From NCBI RefSeq assembly GCF_001428605.1, contig NZ_LMID01000001.1:875372-939371 (forward strand): a DNA stretch of 64,000 nt. Direction: 5' to 3'. The notes under the pieces are model-generated. The model searched no databases, had not been told where the DNA came from, and saw only the letters and a program-made list of their open reading frames with translations. Each line of letters starts with the position of its first letter. Position 1 is the stretch's first letter. The translations under genes and the position numbers were made by a program. Source of the DNA: Sphingomonas sp. Root720 (GTDB taxonomy: Bacteria; Pseudomonadota; Alphaproteobacteria; Sphingomonadales; Sphingomonadaceae). This document shows, piece after piece, positions 44,558-56,382 of this stretch.

Positions 44558-46219
44558 ATGCTCACCACGCTGGCGATCCGGGATGTCGTGCTGATCGAGG
44601 CGCTCGATCTCGAATTCGGGCCCGGCCTGGGCACGCTGACCGGCGAGACCGGCGCGGGCAAGTCGATCCTGCTCGATTCGCTCGGCCTCGCGCTCGGCAT
44701 GCGCGCCGACAGCGGCCTCGTCCGCACCGGCGCGAGCCAGGCGATGGTGTCGGCGGGCTTCGACCTGCCGGCCGACCATCCCGCCTTCGCCCTCCTCGCC
44801 GAGAACGGCTTCGACGCCGAACCGGGCGAGGCGCTGGTGATCCGCCGGCTGGTCAAGGCCGACGGCGGCAGCCGCGCCTTCGTCAACGATCAGCCCGCTT
44901 CCGCCGCCACGCTGCGCGAACTGGGCGGCATGCTGGTCGAGATCCACGGCCAGCATGACGATCGCGGACTGATCAATCCGCGCGGCCATCGCGCGCTGCT
45001 CGATGCCTTCGGGCGGCTCGACGTCGCCGGGGTCGCCGCCGCGCACGGCGCCTGGCGGGCGGCGGCGGACAGGCTGGAGGCCGCCCGCACCGACATCGAG
45101 AATGCCGCGCGCGACCGCGAATGGCTCGACCATGCGGTCGAGGAGCTCAACCGCTTCGCGCCCGAGCCGGGCGAGGACGCCATCCTCGCCGCCGAACGCG
45201 CCGACATGCAGAAGGGCGCCAGGCTGGCCGACGATCTCGGCGCGGTCGGCAGTCATCTCGACGGGTCCGATGGCGGGCTCGCCGCGCTGCGCCAGGCCGC
45301 GCGCCGGCTCGACCGGATCGCTCCCGAGCATCCGCTGCTGGCCGAGGCGCTCGCCGCGCTCGACCGCGCGGTGATCGAGGCGAGCGAGGCCGAGGACAAG
45401 CTTGCCGCGGCGGCCGAGGCGATGCGCTTCGATCCCGCCCGGCTCGACATGGTCGAGACCCGGCTGTTCGAGCTGCGCGCGCTCGCCCGCAAGCACCGGG
45501 TCGATCCCGAAGGGTTGGCGGAGCTTCGCGACGAACTCGCCGCGCGGCTCGACCGGATCGAGGCGGGCGACGCCGGGCTGGCGAAGCTGGAGGCCGCGGC
45601 CCGCGACGCGCGCGACGCCTATCTCGCGCTCGCCGGGAAGCTCGGCGAGGCACGCCGCGAGGCCGCCGGGCGGCTCGACGCGGCGGTCGCGACCGAACTG
45701 GCGCCGCTCAAGCTCGATGCCGCCCGCTTCCGCACCGTGGTCGAGACCCTGCCCGAAAGCGGCTGGTCGCCATCGGGCCGCGACCGGGTCGAGTTCGAGA
45801 TCGCCACCAATCCCGGCGCCCCCTTCGCACCGCTGATGAAGATCGCGAGCGGCGGCGAGCTGTCGCGCTTCATCCTCGCGCTCAAGGTCGCGCTGGCCGA
45901 GCAGGGCTCGGCGACGACGATGATCTTCGACGAGATCGACCGTGGCGTCGGCGGCGCGGTCGCCAGCGCGATCGGCGAGCGGCTCAAGCGGCTGGCGACC
46001 GGCGCCCAGCTCCTCGTCGTCACCCACAGCCCGCAGGTCGCCGCGCGCGGCGCCAGCCACTGGCTGATCGCCAAGAGCCATGACGGTCTCGTCACCCGCA
46101 CCGGCGTGCGCCCGCTCGACGCCGGCGAGCGGCAGGAGGAGATCGCCCGCATGCTGTCGGGCGCCGAGATCACCGCCGAGGCGCGCGCCCAGGCGATGCG
46201 CCTGCTCGAAGCCGCGTGA
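44558..46219 (+). CDS. recN: DNA repair protein RecN
   Basis: RecN is an SMC-like ATPase that gathers DNA at double-strand breaks. The 553-residue protein has Walker A TGETGAGKSILLDSLGLALG (residues 28-47), a long coiled-coil middle (about 150-380), the ABC signature KIASGGELSRFILALK (about 430) and Walker B TTMIFDEIDRGVGG. Start ATG 44558 has no clear Shine-Dalgarno sequence. GTTC-N7-GTCC at 44542-44556, one base off the alphaproteobacterial LexA box, overlaps the leader. Confidence 0.95.
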   Translation: MLTTLAIRDVVLIEALDLEFGPGLGTLTGETGAGKSILLDSLGLALGMRADSGLVRTGASQAMVSAGFDLPADHPAFALLAENGFDAEPGEALVIRRLVKADGGSRAFVNDQPASAATLRELGGMLVEIHGQHDDRGLINPRGHRALLDAFGRLDVAGVAAAHGAWRAAADRLEAARTDIENAARDREWLDHAVEELNRFAPEPGEDAILAAERADMQKGARLADDLGAVGSHLDGSDGGLAALRQAARRLDRIAPEHPLLAEALAALDRAVIEASEAEDKLAAAAEAMRFDPARLDMVETRLFELRALARKHRVDPEGLAELRDELAARLDRIEAGDAGLAKLEAAARDARDAYLALAGKLGEARREAAGRLDAAVATELAPLKLDAARFRTVVETLPESGWSPSGRDRVEFEIATNPGAPFAPLMKIASGGELSRFILALKVALAEQGSATTMIFDEIDRGVGGAVASAIGERLKRLATGAQLLVVTHSPQVAARGASHWLIAKSHDGLVTRTGVRPLDAGERQEEIARMLSGAEITAEARAQAMRLLEAA

Positions 46220-46353
46220 GGACGACCGGCGTGGAGAATATCGCTACCGGATCGAGCACCGCGATCGCAACGATCCGACGCGCGTCGCGCCGGGCCGGGA
46301 CGCCGTCCGCCCACCCGCAAGACACCGTGGCGATCGGCAAAGCTCCCGCCTAA

Positions 46354-48489
<2,136 letters not shown>

Positions 48490-48570
48490 CATCGGGGAAA
48501 TAGGCTATGCCGTCCGCCCGTCGCGGCATTTCCGCTTGCGGGCGCCGGTGCACGCCGTAAGACAGGCCGA

Positions 48571-50448
48571 ATGCTCGCTGGGCGTCGTCCTCCCTATCTG
48601 GCCCTCGCCGGCCTGTTCGTCGCCATCCTGGCGGCGATCACCGCTCTGTTCCTGACGCGCGCGCAGAGCCGGGCGGGCGACTGGGCCGAGCATTCGCTGC
48701 GTGTCCAGGTGATGCTGACCGAGCTGACCGATCATGTCCGCGCCATCGAATCCGATCATCGCGGCTATATCCTGTCCGGCAACCCGGGCATCCGCGCGAG
48801 CTTCACGCGGCAGGTCGATGCGATGGGGCCGGCACTGGCTCGGCTGCAATATGAAGTGCGGGACAATCCGACCCAGTTGAACCAGATGGAGCCGCTCCGC
48901 CGCCGGATCGCCGCGAAGGTCGATTTCGCGCGGCGCGGCGTGGCGGCCGTCCGGGCCGGCCACCGCAGCGAGGAGATCGTCCGGATCGACGAAGGCGAAG
49001 GTACCCGGCGGATGAACGCGGCGCTGACCGTCGTGCGCCGCATGATCGCCGAAGAGGAGCGGTTGCTGAACGAGCGGCGCAAGACGACCGATCGAATCGT
49101 CCTCGGTCTTGGCCTCGTCCTCGTCGCGACCGTGCTGCTCGTCCTGATCATCGCCGCCCTCGTCATACGCGACAGCGGTAGACGCGAGCGCGAGATCACC
49201 GCCGCGCGCGACGAGGCGATCGCCGCCGAGCAGGCGCTGCGCGAGCAGCTGGTGCTGCGCGCGCAAATGGAAGAGAAGATCCTCCATCTCCAGAAGATGG
49301 AGTCGATCGGCCAGCTGACGGGTGGAATCGCCCATGATTTCAACAATATGCTGGCGATCGTCATCGGCAGCCTCGATCTCGCCCGCCGCCGGCTGACCGG
49401 CGATCCCGAGCGGCTGGCGCGCAATATCGACAACGCCTTCGAGGGCGCGGAGCGCGCCGCCGCGCTCACCTCCCGTCTGCTCGCCTTCTCGCGCCAGCAG
49501 CCGCTGGCCCCGATCACGCTCGACATCAACAAGCTCGTCTCGGGCATGTCCGAATTGCTCCAGCGGACGCTCGGCGAACCCTATCGGATCGAGACCGTGC
49601 TGGCGGGCGGCCTGTGGCGCAGCTTCGTCGATCCGGGTCAGCTGGAGAACGCGGTCGTCAACCTGGCGGTCAATGCGCGCGACGCCATGCCCAATGGCGG
49701 CCGCCTGACGATCGAGACCTCCAACGCCTATCTCGACGACGAATATGCCAAGACCCGGCCCGAGGTCGTTCCCGGCCAATATGTGATGATCAGCATCACC
49801 GATACCGGCAGCGGCATGACGCCGGAGATCGTCGCCAAGGCCTTCGATCCCTTCTTCACCACGAAGCCGGTCGGAAAGGGCACCGGGCTCGGCCTCAGCC
49901 AGCTGTTCGGCTTCGTCAAGCAGACCGGCGGCCACGTCGCCATCTATTCGGAACCCGGCCAGGGTACGACGGTGAAGCTCTACCTGCCGCGCAGCCACGG
50001 CCTGGCGATCGATCCGCACAGCCGGCAGGGAATCCTCGAGACCGAGATTCCCCGTGCCCTGGCGGGCGAGACGATCCTCGTGGTCGAGGACGAGCAGCGG
50101 GTCCGCCACTTCTCGGTCGATGCGTTGCGCGACCTGGGCTATGTCGTGATTTCCGCGGCCGACGCGGCCGAAGCGCTCAAGGCGCTCACCACCCAGCCGA
50201 CGATCAGCATGTTGTTCACCGACATCGTCATGCCCGAGATGAACGGTCGACAGCTCGCCGACGCGGCGGTGGAGCTGCGCCCCGGCCTGCCGATCCTGTT
50301 CACCACCGGCTATACCCGCAACGCCGTCATCCATAACGGCATGCTCGATGCCGGCGTCGCCTTCCTCGCCAAGCCGTTCAGCCTGACCCAGCTCGGCACG
50401 AAGGTGCGCGAGGTGCTCGACGGCGGCGGGATAAACCGCCCGGTCTGA
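48571..50448 (+). CDS. CHASE3 hybrid histidine kinase with receiver domain
   Basis: The 625-residue membrane kinase has transmembrane helices at residues about 10-29 and 172-194 that flank a CHASE3-like sensor domain (RAIESDHRGYILSGNPGIRA). The kinase has the H-box LTGGIAHDFNNMLAIV, N-box NLAVNARDAMPNGGRL, ITDTGSGM and GTGLGLSQ. A C-terminal receiver has ILVVEDE, phosphoacceptor Asp in MLFTDIVMPEMNGR and FLAKPFS. The kinase type is that of HWE/PdtaS-independent HisKA hybrids common in alphaproteobacteria. The ligand and downstream regulator are unknown. Confidence 0.92.
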   Translation: MLAGRRPPYLALAGLFVAILAAITALFLTRAQSRAGDWAEHSLRVQVMLTELTDHVRAIESDHRGYILSGNPGIRASFTRQVDAMGPALARLQYEVRDNPTQLNQMEPLRRRIAAKVDFARRGVAAVRAGHRSEEIVRIDEGEGTRRMNAALTVVRRMIAEEERLLNERRKTTDRIVLGLGLVLVATVLLVLIIAALVIRDSGRREREITAARDEAIAAEQALREQLVLRAQMEEKILHLQKMESIGQLTGGIAHDFNNMLAIVIGSLDLARRRLTGDPERLARNIDNAFEGAERAAALTSRLLAFSRQQPLAPITLDINKLVSGMSELLQRTLGEPYRIETVLAGGLWRSFVDPGQLENAVVNLAVNARDAMPNGGRLTIETSNAYLDDEYAKTRPEVVPGQYVMISITDTGSGMTPEIVAKAFDPFFTTKPVGKGTGLGLSQLFGFVKQTGGHVAIYSEPGQGTTVKLYLPRSHGLAIDPHSRQGILETEIPRALAGETILVVEDEQRVRHFSVDALRDLGYVVISAADAAEALKALTTQPTISMLFTDIVMPEMNGRQLADAAVELRPGLPILFTTGYTRNAVIHNGMLDAGVAFLAKPFSLTQLGTKVREVLDGGGINRPV

Positions 50449-50518
50449 CGGCGGTTGCGCCGGCCGGGCGATCGACATCGGCTTGTACGTGGCCCCGACG
50501 CCCTTTATCCGCTGACGG

Positions 50519-51682
50519 ATGACCCTCAATCCCGTCTACGCCGCCCTGCCCACCACCATCTTCGAGAAGATGTCGGCGATCGCCCGCGACACCGGGGCGA
50601 TCAATCTGGGCCAGGGCTTCCCCGACGCGCCCGGCCCCGAGGATATTCGCCGCGCCGCCGCCGACGCGCTGATCGAACGGTCGAACCAATATCCGCCGAT
50701 GCTCGGCATCCCCGAGCTGCGCCAGGCGATCGCCGCGCATTATGGCGAGCATCACGGCCTGTCGCTCGACTGGCGGAAGGAGGTGGTCGTCACCTCGGGG
50801 GCGACCGAGGCGATCGCCGGGGCGATCCTCAGCCTCGTATCGCCGGGCGACGAGGTGGTGCTGATCCAGCCGCTCTACGACGCTTATCTGCCGATGGTCC
50901 GCCGCGCGGGCGCGGTGGCGAGGCTGGTCAGCCTGCAACCGCCCGAATGGACGCTCGACCCGGCCGCGCTCGATGCCGCGATCACCGGGAAGACGAAGCT
51001 GATCGTCTTCAACAACCCCGCCAATCCGACCGGCCGGATGTACGATCGCGCCACGCTGGAGATGATCGCCGATCGCTGCATCCGCCACGACATCGTCGCG
51101 CTGTGCGACGAGGTGTGGGAGCATGTCGTCTTCGACGGCGACCATGTCCCGCTGATCGCCCTGCCCGGCATGCGCGACCGCACCGTCAAGATCGGATCGG
51201 CGGGCAAGATCTTCGCGCTGACCGGGTGGAAGGTCGGCTGGATGGTGGCGGGCGAGGCACTCGCCGGGCAGGTTGCGAAGGCGCACCAGTTCCTGACCTT
51301 CACGACCCCGCCCAACCTGCAATGGGCGGCGGCACAGGGGCTCGGCAAGCCCCGGGCCTGGTTCGAGGAGATGCGCGCCGGCTTCGCCCGGTCGCGCGAC
51401 CGGCTGATCGCGGGGCTGGAGGACGCCGGCTATGTCGTGTTGCCGAGCCAGGCGACCTGGTTCGTCTCGGTCGATCTCGCCGCCTCGGGCATCGCCCTCG
51501 ACGATGTGACCTGCGCCGATCGGCTGGCGATGGAGGGTGGGGTCGTGACGGTCCCGGTCTCGGCCTTCTTCGAGGAAGCGCCGGTCACCAACATCCTGCG
51601 CCTTTGCTACTGCAAGGAGGACGCGGTGCTCGACGAGGCGATCGCGCGGCTGGCGCGGATGCGGGAGACGCTGGCGAGGTGA
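50519..51682 (+). CDS. PLP-dependent aminotransferase, class I/II
   Basis: The 387-residue enzyme has INLGQGFPDAPGPEDIR (residues 24-40), a cofactor-binding TSGATEAIAGAILS, NNPANPTGRMYDR, CDEVWEHVVFDG and the Schiff-base Lys in KIGSAGKIFALTGWKVGWM near residue 231. The pattern fits the kynurenine/glutamine transaminase K or methionine-aminotransferase branch (YbdL-like). The physiological substrate is uncertain. It stands alone and is followed by a large hairpin and REP-like repeats. Confidence 0.9.
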   Translation: MTLNPVYAALPTTIFEKMSAIARDTGAINLGQGFPDAPGPEDIRRAAADALIERSNQYPPMLGIPELRQAIAAHYGEHHGLSLDWRKEVVVTSGATEAIAGAILSLVSPGDEVVLIQPLYDAYLPMVRRAGAVARLVSLQPPEWTLDPAALDAAITGKTKLIVFNNPANPTGRMYDRATLEMIADRCIRHDIVALCDEVWEHVVFDGDHVPLIALPGMRDRTVKIGSAGKIFALTGWKVGWMVAGEALAGQVAKAHQFLTFTTPPNLQWAAAQGLGKPRAWFEEMRAGFARSRDRLIAGLEDAGYVVLPSQATWFVSVDLAASGIALDDVTCADRLAMEGGVVTVPVSAFFEEAPVTNILRLCYCKEDAVLDEAIARLARMRETLAR

Positions 51683-51719
51683 AAAACCCTCCTCGTGGGC
51701 TACACGAGAAGGGTTTCAC
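51679..51719. terminator. Large hairpin after the aminotransferase gene
   Basis: GTGAAA-A-ACCCT-C-CTCGTG pairs with CACGAG-A-AGGGTTTCAC over about 17 positions with two small irregularities and a 6-nt loop. The + side lacks a long T-run; the opposite strand has TTTTT inside the stem. Probably a bidirectional terminator or mRNA-stabilising element. Confidence 0.5.
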
Positions 51720-51735
51720 GACATCGTCCCTTGAC

Positions 51736-51815
51736 CGTCACCCCAGCGAAGGCTGGGGTCTCGGGAGAGGCGCGATAGCCCAACGCCCGAGATGCCGGCC
51801 TTCGCCGGCATGACG
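51736..51815. repeat. REP-like extragenic hairpin pair, copy 2
   Basis: Two hairpins face each other: CCCCAGC-GAAG-GCTGGGG then TCTCGGGAG, and CCCGAG then ATGCCGGC-CTTC-GCCGGCAT. This is the inverted-pair layout typical of mobile REP elements; related copies lie at 14581 and 54821. Confidence 0.75.
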
Positions 51816-51832
51816 TGGAGAGGGCTTGAGCT

Positions 51833-53197
51833 TTAGCGGCCGCCGCCACCGCCGAAACGCCTGACCGCGCCCTTGTGGGCGCCGGGGGCGCCCTTCGGAC
51901 GGGCGAAGCGGCGCTTGGGCTGGCCTTCGGCATTGCGGCCGCCGCCGTCGTGGCGACGGTTGCGGTCGCCCTGCGGCTGCGGCGCGCTCGGCGCCGGCTT
52001 GGGCAGCTTGGCCTTTTCGGCGATGAAGTTCTCGGGCAGCGGCTGGATCTCGAGCTGGATCTTGGTCAGCTTCTCGATCGCCTTGAGATAGGGCCGCTCG
52101 TCATCGGCCACGAAGGCGATGGCGACCCCTGCGGCGCCGGCGCGCGCGGTGCGGCCGATGCGATGGACATATTGCTCGGCGACGTTCGGCAGTTCGTAGT
52201 TGAACACATGGCTCACCCCGCCCACGTCGATGCCGCGCGCGGCGATGTCGGTTGCGACGAGGATCTTGACGTCGCCGGTGCGGAACAGGCCCAGCGCGCG
52301 CTCACGCTGCGGTTGGCTCTTGTTGCCGTGGATCGCCTCGGACTCGATGCCGGCGGCGCGCAGGTTCTTCACGATCCGGTCGGCGCCATGCTTGGTACGC
52401 GAGAAGACCAGCGCGCGATCGATCGGCTCCGAGCGGATACGCAGCGTCAGCAGCGCCTGCTTCTCGGTCGGATTGCAGAAGGTCGCGAACTGCTCGACGC
52501 GCTCGGCGGTGGTCGACTGCGGCGCGACCGACACCCGGACCGGATCGGTCAGGAAGCGGTTGCCCAGCTCCGCGATCGCCTTGGGCATGGTCGCCGAGAA
52601 GAACAGCGACTGGCGCTTCTTCGGCAGCAGCTGGTCGATCCGCTTGAGCGCGTGGATGAAGCCGAGGTCGAGCATCTGGTCGGCCTCGTCGAGGACGAAG
52701 ATCTCGACGAACTTCAGGCTCAGCGCGCGCTGGTCGATCAGGTCGAGCAGGCGGCCCGGGGTGGCGACGAGAATGTCGACGCCGCGCTGCAGCTGGCGGA
52801 TCTGCTTGTTGATCGGCACGCCGCCGAACACCGTGGCGACGCTCAGGCGCAGGAACTTGCCGTACTGGACGAAGCTCTCGGCGATCTGGCTGGCCAGTTC
52901 GCGGGTCGGCGCGAGGACGAGCATGCGGCAGCCCTGGGGCGGCGTATGCTTGAGGGTCTCGGAGAGATGGTGGATCGACGGCAGCGCGAAGGCCGCGGTC
53001 TTGCCGGTGCCGGTCTGCGCGATGCCGCACAGGTCGCGGCCTTCCAGCAGTGGCGGGATCGCCTGCGACTGGATGGGTGTGGGAATGTCGTAGCCCTTGG
53101 CGGCCAGCGCGCGCTGCAGGGGCTCGATAAGACCGAGTTCGGAAAATTTGGTCACAAATGCACTTTCAGAGATGCGGGCGCGCGAACGGACGTTCAT
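51833..53197 (-). CDS. DEAD-box ATP-dependent RNA helicase (RhlE-like)
   Basis: The 454-residue helicase has the Q motif region TPIQSQAIPPLLEGRDL, motif I AQTGTGKTAAF, Ia PTRELASQIAE, Ib TPGRLLDLID, II VLDEADQML, III FFSATMPKAI, IV-V RALVFSRTKHGADRIV, ATDIAARGIDVGGV and VI HRIGRTARAG. A basic low-complexity tail (GGRNAEGQPKRRFARPKGAP) follows and likely binds RNA. Such proteins act in ribosome assembly and mRNA decay. ATG 53197 gives MNVRSRARIS; a GTG at 53155 (VTKFSELGL) may be the true start. Confidence 0.93.
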   Translation of the reverse strand: MNVRSRARISESAFVTKFSELGLIEPLQRALAAKGYDIPTPIQSQAIPPLLEGRDLCGIAQTGTGKTAAFALPSIHHLSETLKHTPPQGCRMLVLAPTRELASQIAESFVQYGKFLRLSVATVFGGVPINKQIRQLQRGVDILVATPGRLLDLIDQRALSLKFVEIFVLDEADQMLDLGFIHALKRIDQLLPKKRQSLFFSATMPKAIAELGNRFLTDPVRVSVAPQSTTAERVEQFATFCNPTEKQALLTLRIRSEPIDRALVFSRTKHGADRIVKNLRAAGIESEAIHGNKSQPQRERALGLFRTGDVKILVATDIAARGIDVGGVSHVFNYELPNVAEQYVHRIGRTARAGAAGVAIAFVADDERPYLKAIEKLTKIQLEIQPLPENFIAEKAKLPKPAPSAPQPQGDRNRRHDGGGRNAEGQPKRRFARPKGAPGAHKGAVRRFGGGGGR

Positions 53198-53390
53198 GCG
53201 ACAGCGGGTTCACATGACGACCCGCGTGAATTGGGAAGCCTCAGCTTGGTTTTGCGTCTTTGCGGGCCTGAGCCGGCCTGCCCCTTGGAATGGACAGGAG
53301 ATCACGCTGCTTCGGCCAAATGCTGCAAAACAGCATCGACGCAGGCCGCCATATGATCCATCTTGGGCCGGAATACAAGCGGAGCTGTGC

Positions 53391-54749
53391 ATGAAGACCG
53401 GAAACTGGCGGAATCTCGCGGCCTGTGTCCTATTTGTATCAGCAGCCTCCCCCGCCCCCGCCGCGCTGAGCGGGCGCGAGACGCAGATGATCCGCACGGT
53501 CGACGCCGAACGCGCGCGCAGCGTCGAATTGTTGAAGACGCTGGTCGAGGTCAATTCGGGTTCGCGCAACATCGCCGGCGTGACCCGGGTGGGCAGCATG
53601 GTCCGTGCCGAGCTCGAACCGCTCGGCTTCGCCGTGAATTGGGTGCCGATGGAGGCCGCCGGGCGCGCCGGCCATATCGTCGCCACCCACAAGGGCGACG
53701 GCCGGGGCAAGCGCATGCTGCTGATCGGCCATCTCGACACCGTGTTCGAGCCCGACAGCCCGTTCCAGCGCTGGACGCTCAAGGGCAGGGACGCCCAGGG
53801 CACGGAGTGGGCCGAGGGCCCCGGCGCGGGCGACGACAAGGGCGGAATGGTCGTGATGATCGCGGCGCTGCGCGCGATGAAGGCGGCGGGCACGCTCGAG
53901 GCGGCCGATATCGAGATCGTGCTGACCGGCGACGAGGAGGATGCCGGCGAACCTATCGACATCGCCCGGGCCGACCTGATCGCGGCGGGCAGGCGTGCCG
54001 ACGTCGCGCTCGACTTCGAGGGCCTGGTCCGCGACGGCGGCCGCGACATGGGGTCGATCGCGCGGCGCTCCTCGTCGAGCTGGGTGGTGAAGGCGACCGG
54101 CAATACCGGCCATTCGAGCGGCATCTTCAGCGAAAAGGCCGGCTATGGCGCGGTCTATGAGCTGGCGCGGATCATCGACCGCTTCCGCCAGGACCTGCCC
54201 GAGCCCAACCTGACCTATAATGTCGGGCTGATCGCTGGCGGCGCGACCCAGTCGACCGACGCCGACGGCATCCGCGCGACCGCGACCGGCAAGACCAACA
54301 TCATCGCGCCCGTCGCCGAGGCGCGCGGCGACCTGCGCACCCTGTCCGACGAGCAGACCGAGCGCGTCCGCGCCAAGATGCGGGCGATCGTCGCCGCGCA
54401 CCTCCCGGGCACCGGCGCGACGATCGGCTTCGACGAGGGCGGCTATCCGGCGATGGCGCCGACGCCGGGCAACCAGGCGATCCTCGACCGGCTCAACGGC
54501 GTCAACCGCGACATGGGCCTGCCCGAGATGCCGCCGCTCGACCCGCTCAAGCGCGGCGCGGGCGACGTCAGCTTCGTTGCGAAGGACGTCGACAGCTTCG
54601 CGGGCATGGGCCCTTATTCGACCGGAGACCATGCGCCGGGCGAAGCCGTCGACCTCGCCTCGATCCCGCTCCAGGCGAAACGCGCCGCGATCCTGATGTC
54701 GCGGCTGAGCGTCGTACCCCGCGCCCATGTCGGCTACGAACATCGATGA
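53391..54749 (+). CDS. Exported M20-family metallopeptidase (glutamate carboxypeptidase-like)
   Basis: The 452-residue protein has a signal peptide (residues 1-24, ending AAL after PAPA) and the M20 zinc sites: His-Asp in LLIGHLDTVFEPDSP (about 118), the bridging Asp in GPGAGDDKGGMVVM, Glu-Glu in VLTGDEEDAGEP and the C-terminal His in STGDHAPGEAVD. A dimerisation domain with ATGNTGHSSGIFSEKAGYGA is present. It likely cleaves C-terminal glutamate or related dipeptides in the periplasm. ATG 53391 starts the signal peptide; the longer upstream frame is not supported. Confidence 0.92.
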   Translation: MKTGNWRNLAACVLFVSAASPAPAALSGRETQMIRTVDAERARSVELLKTLVEVNSGSRNIAGVTRVGSMVRAELEPLGFAVNWVPMEAAGRAGHIVATHKGDGRGKRMLLIGHLDTVFEPDSPFQRWTLKGRDAQGTEWAEGPGAGDDKGGMVVMIAALRAMKAAGTLEAADIEIVLTGDEEDAGEPIDIARADLIAAGRRADVALDFEGLVRDGGRDMGSIARRSSSSWVVKATGNTGHSSGIFSEKAGYGAVYELARIIDRFRQDLPEPNLTYNVGLIAGGATQSTDADGIRATATGKTNIIAPVAEARGDLRTLSDEQTERVRAKMRAIVAAHLPGTGATIGFDEGGYPAMAPTPGNQAILDRLNGVNRDMGLPEMPPLDPLKRGAGDVSFVAKDVDSFAGMGPYSTGDHAPGEAVDLASIPLQAKRAAILMSRLSVVPRAHVGYEHR

Positions 54750-54820
54750 CCTGCGAAACATGATCGCGCGATCGCTGAGGCCGCGCGTCGCCGTTGACGA
54801 GCCGTCGAACGATTAACCGG

Positions 54821-54895
54821 CCTTCCAGCGAAAGCTGGAATCTCCCGTCGTTCCTCACTGGACGATAATGAGATCCCGGCCTTCGCCGCGATGAC
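54821..54895. repeat. REP-like extragenic hairpin pair, copy 3
   Basis: TTCCAGC-GAAA-GCTGGAA then TCTCCCG, and a degenerate second unit GAGATCCCGGCCTTCGCCGCGATGAC. Same architecture as the copies at 14581 and 51736. Confidence 0.7.
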
Positions 54896-54910
54896 CTCGC
54901 TCGATGAACC

Positions 54911-55582
54911 TCAGAAGTCGGGCTTCTCATAATGTTCGGGCGGGCTCACCAGCTCCATGCGCTCAGCCAGGATCACGCGCAGCGAGCGGCGCGACTTCAT
55001 GCCCGAATACCATTGCTTGGTCTCCTCATGGCCGCGCCAGTCGATGCCGCCGAGATAGTCGGCGACCGAAAGATGCGCCGCGCAGGCGAGGTCCGCGAGG
55101 CTGATGAGCTGGCCGCCGATCCAGCGCCGGCTGCCGACCAGATAGTCGACATAGTCGAGATGGTCGTTGACCGCCTTCATCGCCTGCCGCAGCACCCCGG
55201 CGTCGGGCGGTGCGCGGTGGACGATCCGCTTGAGCGCACGCTCGTAGAGCAGCGGGCCGACCACGTCGGCGTAGAATTTCTCGTCGAAATAGGCGACCAG
55301 CCGGCGGATCTCGCCACGCGCGGCGGCGCTGCCGGGCAGCATCGGCACCGGCTCGACCGTCTCCTCGATATATTCGGAGATCGCGCAGCTGTGGATCAGC
55401 GTGGTGCCGCTTCCCGGATCGACCAGGACCGGGGTCTGCCCCACCGGATTGAGGTCGAGGAACTCGTCCCGGCGCAACCAGGGCGACTCGCGCACGAGGT
55501 CATAGGCGATGCCCTTCTCCTCCATCTGGAGGCGAACCTTGCGGGAGAAAGGACAGAGCGGAAATTGATAAAGCTGCCACAT
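54911..55582 (-). CDS. Glutathione S-transferase family protein
   Basis: The 223-residue protein has a thioredoxin-like N-terminal domain: LYQFPLCPFSRKVRLQMEEKG, with Cys-Pro-Phe-Ser in the active-site position, NPVGQTPVLVD with the cis-Pro, and CAISEYIEE for glutathione contact. A helical C-terminal domain follows with LISLADLACAAHLSVADYLG. Length is typical. Electrophile or substrate unknown. It is preceded by the small DUF5818-like gene on the same strand, 71 nt away. Confidence 0.9.
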   Translation of the reverse strand: MWQLYQFPLCPFSRKVRLQMEEKGIAYDLVRESPWLRRDEFLDLNPVGQTPVLVDPGSGTTLIHSCAISEYIEETVEPVPMLPGSAAARGEIRRLVAYFDEKFYADVVGPLLYERALKRIVHRAPPDAGVLRQAMKAVNDHLDYVDYLVGSRRWIGGQLISLADLACAAHLSVADYLGGIDWRGHEETKQWYSGMKSRRSLRVILAERMELVSPPEHYEKPDF

Positions 55583-55653
55583 CGAACGCGCAGATTATCG
55601 GCGCACGCGACCTATGTCAGCAGGGGTCGACGAAAAAACTGTGGACATCGGCG

Positions 55654-55854
55654 TCAGGCCGGGCCGATCCCTTCCACCGCGATCAGCGACGAGCCGTAGA
55701 TGCGTCCCTCGATGCGGACCTGCTGTCCGAGCAGATGTTGCGGGACGGGATCCATTTCCAGGCGATATTCCCCGCCGTCCTCGCATCTCAGCGCGAAGCA
55801 GTGGTTCCTGGCGATGAGCCGTCCGGTCTGGCGGAACTGGCGACGGTCTTGCAT
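55654..55854 (-). CDS. Small DUF5818-like protein
   Basis: The 66-residue soluble protein is predicted to be beta-rich: RQTGRLIARNHCFALRCEDGG (18-24 range), YRLEMDPVPQHLLGQQVRIEGRIYG and SLIAVEGIGPA, an OB-fold-like pattern. I place it with DUF5818, for which no function is known. Start at ATG 55854 (MQDRRQFRQ). Likely its own transcript or co-transcribed with the glutathione transferase. Confidence 0.6.
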   Translation of the reverse strand: MQDRRQFRQTGRLIARNHCFALRCEDGGEYRLEMDPVPQHLLGQQVRIEGRIYGSSLIAVEGIGPA

Positions 55855-56005
55855 GGGTAGCCCCCTTGTTGTTTCAGGGCACCCTCTCCGTCCTCACCCT
55901 ATGCCTCTGCGGGCGGGGCGCAAGGGCCCCGCCCCAAAGCTGCGACGGGCGGCCGGTAAACACGGTCGTACCGATGGCGCGGGGGCCTCCCGGCGGCGCC
56001 GTCGT

Positions 56006-56311
56006 CTAGCAACGGTCCCGATCGACATAGCGCCGGCGGTTGCCGTCCTTGTAATAGCAGCCGCGCCGATCGCGGTAATAGCGGCGTCCGTCCGCGGTGG
56101 CGGCGCCGATCACCGCGCCCGCCGCCGCGCCGATGGCGGCACCCTCTCCCACGCCGACGCCGTTGGCCAGCGCCCCGACGGCCGCGCCGCCCGCGGCACC
56201 GATCGCCGCGCCACGTGCGGCGCCGCGGGCGGTGGGGTCGCTCGTCTGGCAGGCCGACACCAGCAGCAGGGGGACGGAGCAGGCCAGGATGGTTGCCCGA
56301 CGCATGTTCAT
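56006..56311 (-). CDS. Glycine-zipper lipoprotein (YMGG-like)
   Basis: The 101-residue protein has a lipoprotein signal with lipobox LVSAC (Cys about residue 21), then a repetitive glycine zipper GAAIGAAGGAAVGAL and GEGAAIGAAAGAVIGAATA (residues about 35-73). A charged, Tyr-rich tail (YRDRRGCYYKDGNRRRYVDRD) follows. Glycine-zipper proteins are usually outer-membrane or periplasmic and stress-linked. An EcfG-like promoter lies 47 nt before the start. Confidence 0.85.
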   Translation of the reverse strand: MNMRRATILACSVPLLLVSACQTSDPTARGAARGAAIGAAGGAAVGALANGVGVGEGAAIGAAAGAVIGAATADGRRYYRDRRGCYYKDGNRRRYVDRDRC

Positions 56312-56357
56312 GATGGCGATCCTCTTCCTTCAGTGCGGCATGTGCCGATGAAGGGAG

Positions 56358-56382
56358 AACGCGGTCGCGGCAAAAAGGTTCT
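56358..56382 (-). promoter_or_regulatory. Candidate EcfG promoter (one mismatch)
   Basis: On the minus strand AGAAC at 56382-56378, 16-nt spacer, then CGTT at 56361-56358. Only the first base departs from GGAAC. The glycine-zipper start is 47 nt from the -10 element. Confidence 0.4.
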